Part shown: in pieces, positions 14,612-14,717 of the stretch
Layout: every line of letters begins with the position of its first letter
Numbering within the stretch: position 1 is the first letter of the stretch
Assembly: GCA_002367235.1 (NCBI GenBank)
Contig: DFBC01000009.1
Span: forward strand, 19,888-34,604
Direction of reading: 5' to 3'
DNA: 14,717 nucleotides
Source: Cellvibrionales bacterium UBA3090
Lineage (GTDB): Bacteria > Pseudomonadota > Gammaproteobacteria > Pseudomonadales > Porticoccaceae
The notes under the pieces: model-generated
Databases searched by the model: none
Seen by the model: only the letters and a program-made list of their open reading frames with translations
Told to the model about the DNA's origin: nothing
Position numbers and translations under genes: made by a program

Positions 14612-14717
14612 TCTCAGCGCAGTCTGCTATGAATTACCTTGTACTGTAAGTACAATTGTATAAATCCTAACTGGGGTGGATGCTACTCAATTGGCAGCCC
14701 CGCTCAGTTGTAAATAT
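14612..14717. other. Intergenic region after dnaE, to the window edge
   Basis: These 106 bases hold no recognisable gene. accA often follows dnaE in this class but its start is not seen. A 7-bp palindrome lies at 14639-14655, and TATAAAT at 14659-14665 could be a -10 box, with no convincing -35. A frame opens at ATG 14680 and runs to the edge for 12 codons; it resembles nothing I recognise. On the minus strand a frame is open from the edge for about 16 codons before TAG, so a convergent gene cannot be excluded. Confidence 0.5.
14639..14655. repeat. 7-bp palindrome downstream of dnaE
   Basis: TTGTACT (14639-14645) and AGTACAA (14649-14655) are exact inverted copies around GTA. Only a short TTG follows, so it lacks the T-run of an intrinsic terminator. 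It may be an operator for the next gene or a weak mRNA 3' end. Confidence 0.5.

Noticed and set aside
14629..14649. Six-codon frame M-N-Y-L-V-L after dnaE, as a possible leader peptide
   Set aside because: Too short, with no ribosome site, no run of regulatory codons and no terminator-like hairpin tied to it.
14644..14659. Possible LexA box starting CTGT after dnaE
   Set aside because: The pattern needs ACAG after eight bases, but the sequence has TTGT.
1..14717. Search for a novel system, mobile element, CRISPR array, tRNA or phage remnant
   Set aside because: Every gene belongs to a known housekeeping family in conserved order. Gaps are short, and no direct-repeat array, terminal inverted repeat or integrase-like sequence was seen.

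Overview
The window is a stretch of ordinary, highly conserved gammaproteobacterial chromosome. It carries the well-known envelope and lipid A cluster in its usual order: uppS (3' part only), cdsA, dxr, rseP, bamA, skp/ompH, lpxD, fabZ, lpxA, lpxB, rnhB and dnaE, all on the + strand. Moderate G+C, many GTG and overlapping starts, and protein sequences that look closer to Pseudomonas-type than to enteric homologues (for example the N terminus of DnaE) suggest a free-living, perhaps marine, gammaproteobacterium of the Pseudomonadales/Cellvibrionales kind. That placement is inference; only the class is firm.

Layout. 1-2654: isoprenoid and phospholipid precursors, with undecaprenyl diphosphate synthase (truncated by the window edge), CDP-diglyceride synthase and DXP reductoisomerase. 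2664-6928: envelope stress and outer-membrane protein biogenesis, with the RseP site-2 protease, the BamA insertase and the Skp periplasmic chaperone. 6949-10377: early lipid A synthesis (LpxD, LpxA, LpxB), with the fatty-acid dehydratase FabZ between lpxD and lpxA. 10374-10988: RNase HII. After the only sizeable internal gap (128 bases, with a candidate promoter and an inverted repeat) comes dnaE, the replicative polymerase subunit (11117-14611). The last 106 bases are intergenic.

How the genes fit together. UppS makes the lipid carrier for peptidoglycan and O-antigen, and Dxr feeds the isoprenoid pathway that supplies it. CdsA makes CDP-diacylglycerol for phospholipids. FabZ competes with LpxA/LpxD for 3-hydroxyacyl-ACP and so balances phospholipid against lipid A. 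LpxA, LpxD and LpxB build the lipid A disaccharide. Skp hands unfolded outer-membrane proteins to BamA, and RseP relays envelope stress to sigma-E. Genes from uppS to rnhB are spaced -8 to +43 bases apart and read as one long transcription unit. The rnhB-dnaE gap suggests that dnaE also has its own promoter.

I found no mobile element, CRISPR array, tRNA, rRNA, broken gene or unknown gene, and no sign of a new system. The observations worth a second look are small: a perfect 13-bp palindrome inside bamA, a 10-bp hairpin inside lpxD, a proline at the LpxA acyl-chain ruler position, a relocated cysteine pair in BamA, an atypical clamp-binding motif in DnaE, and the structure of the rnhB-dnaE gap.
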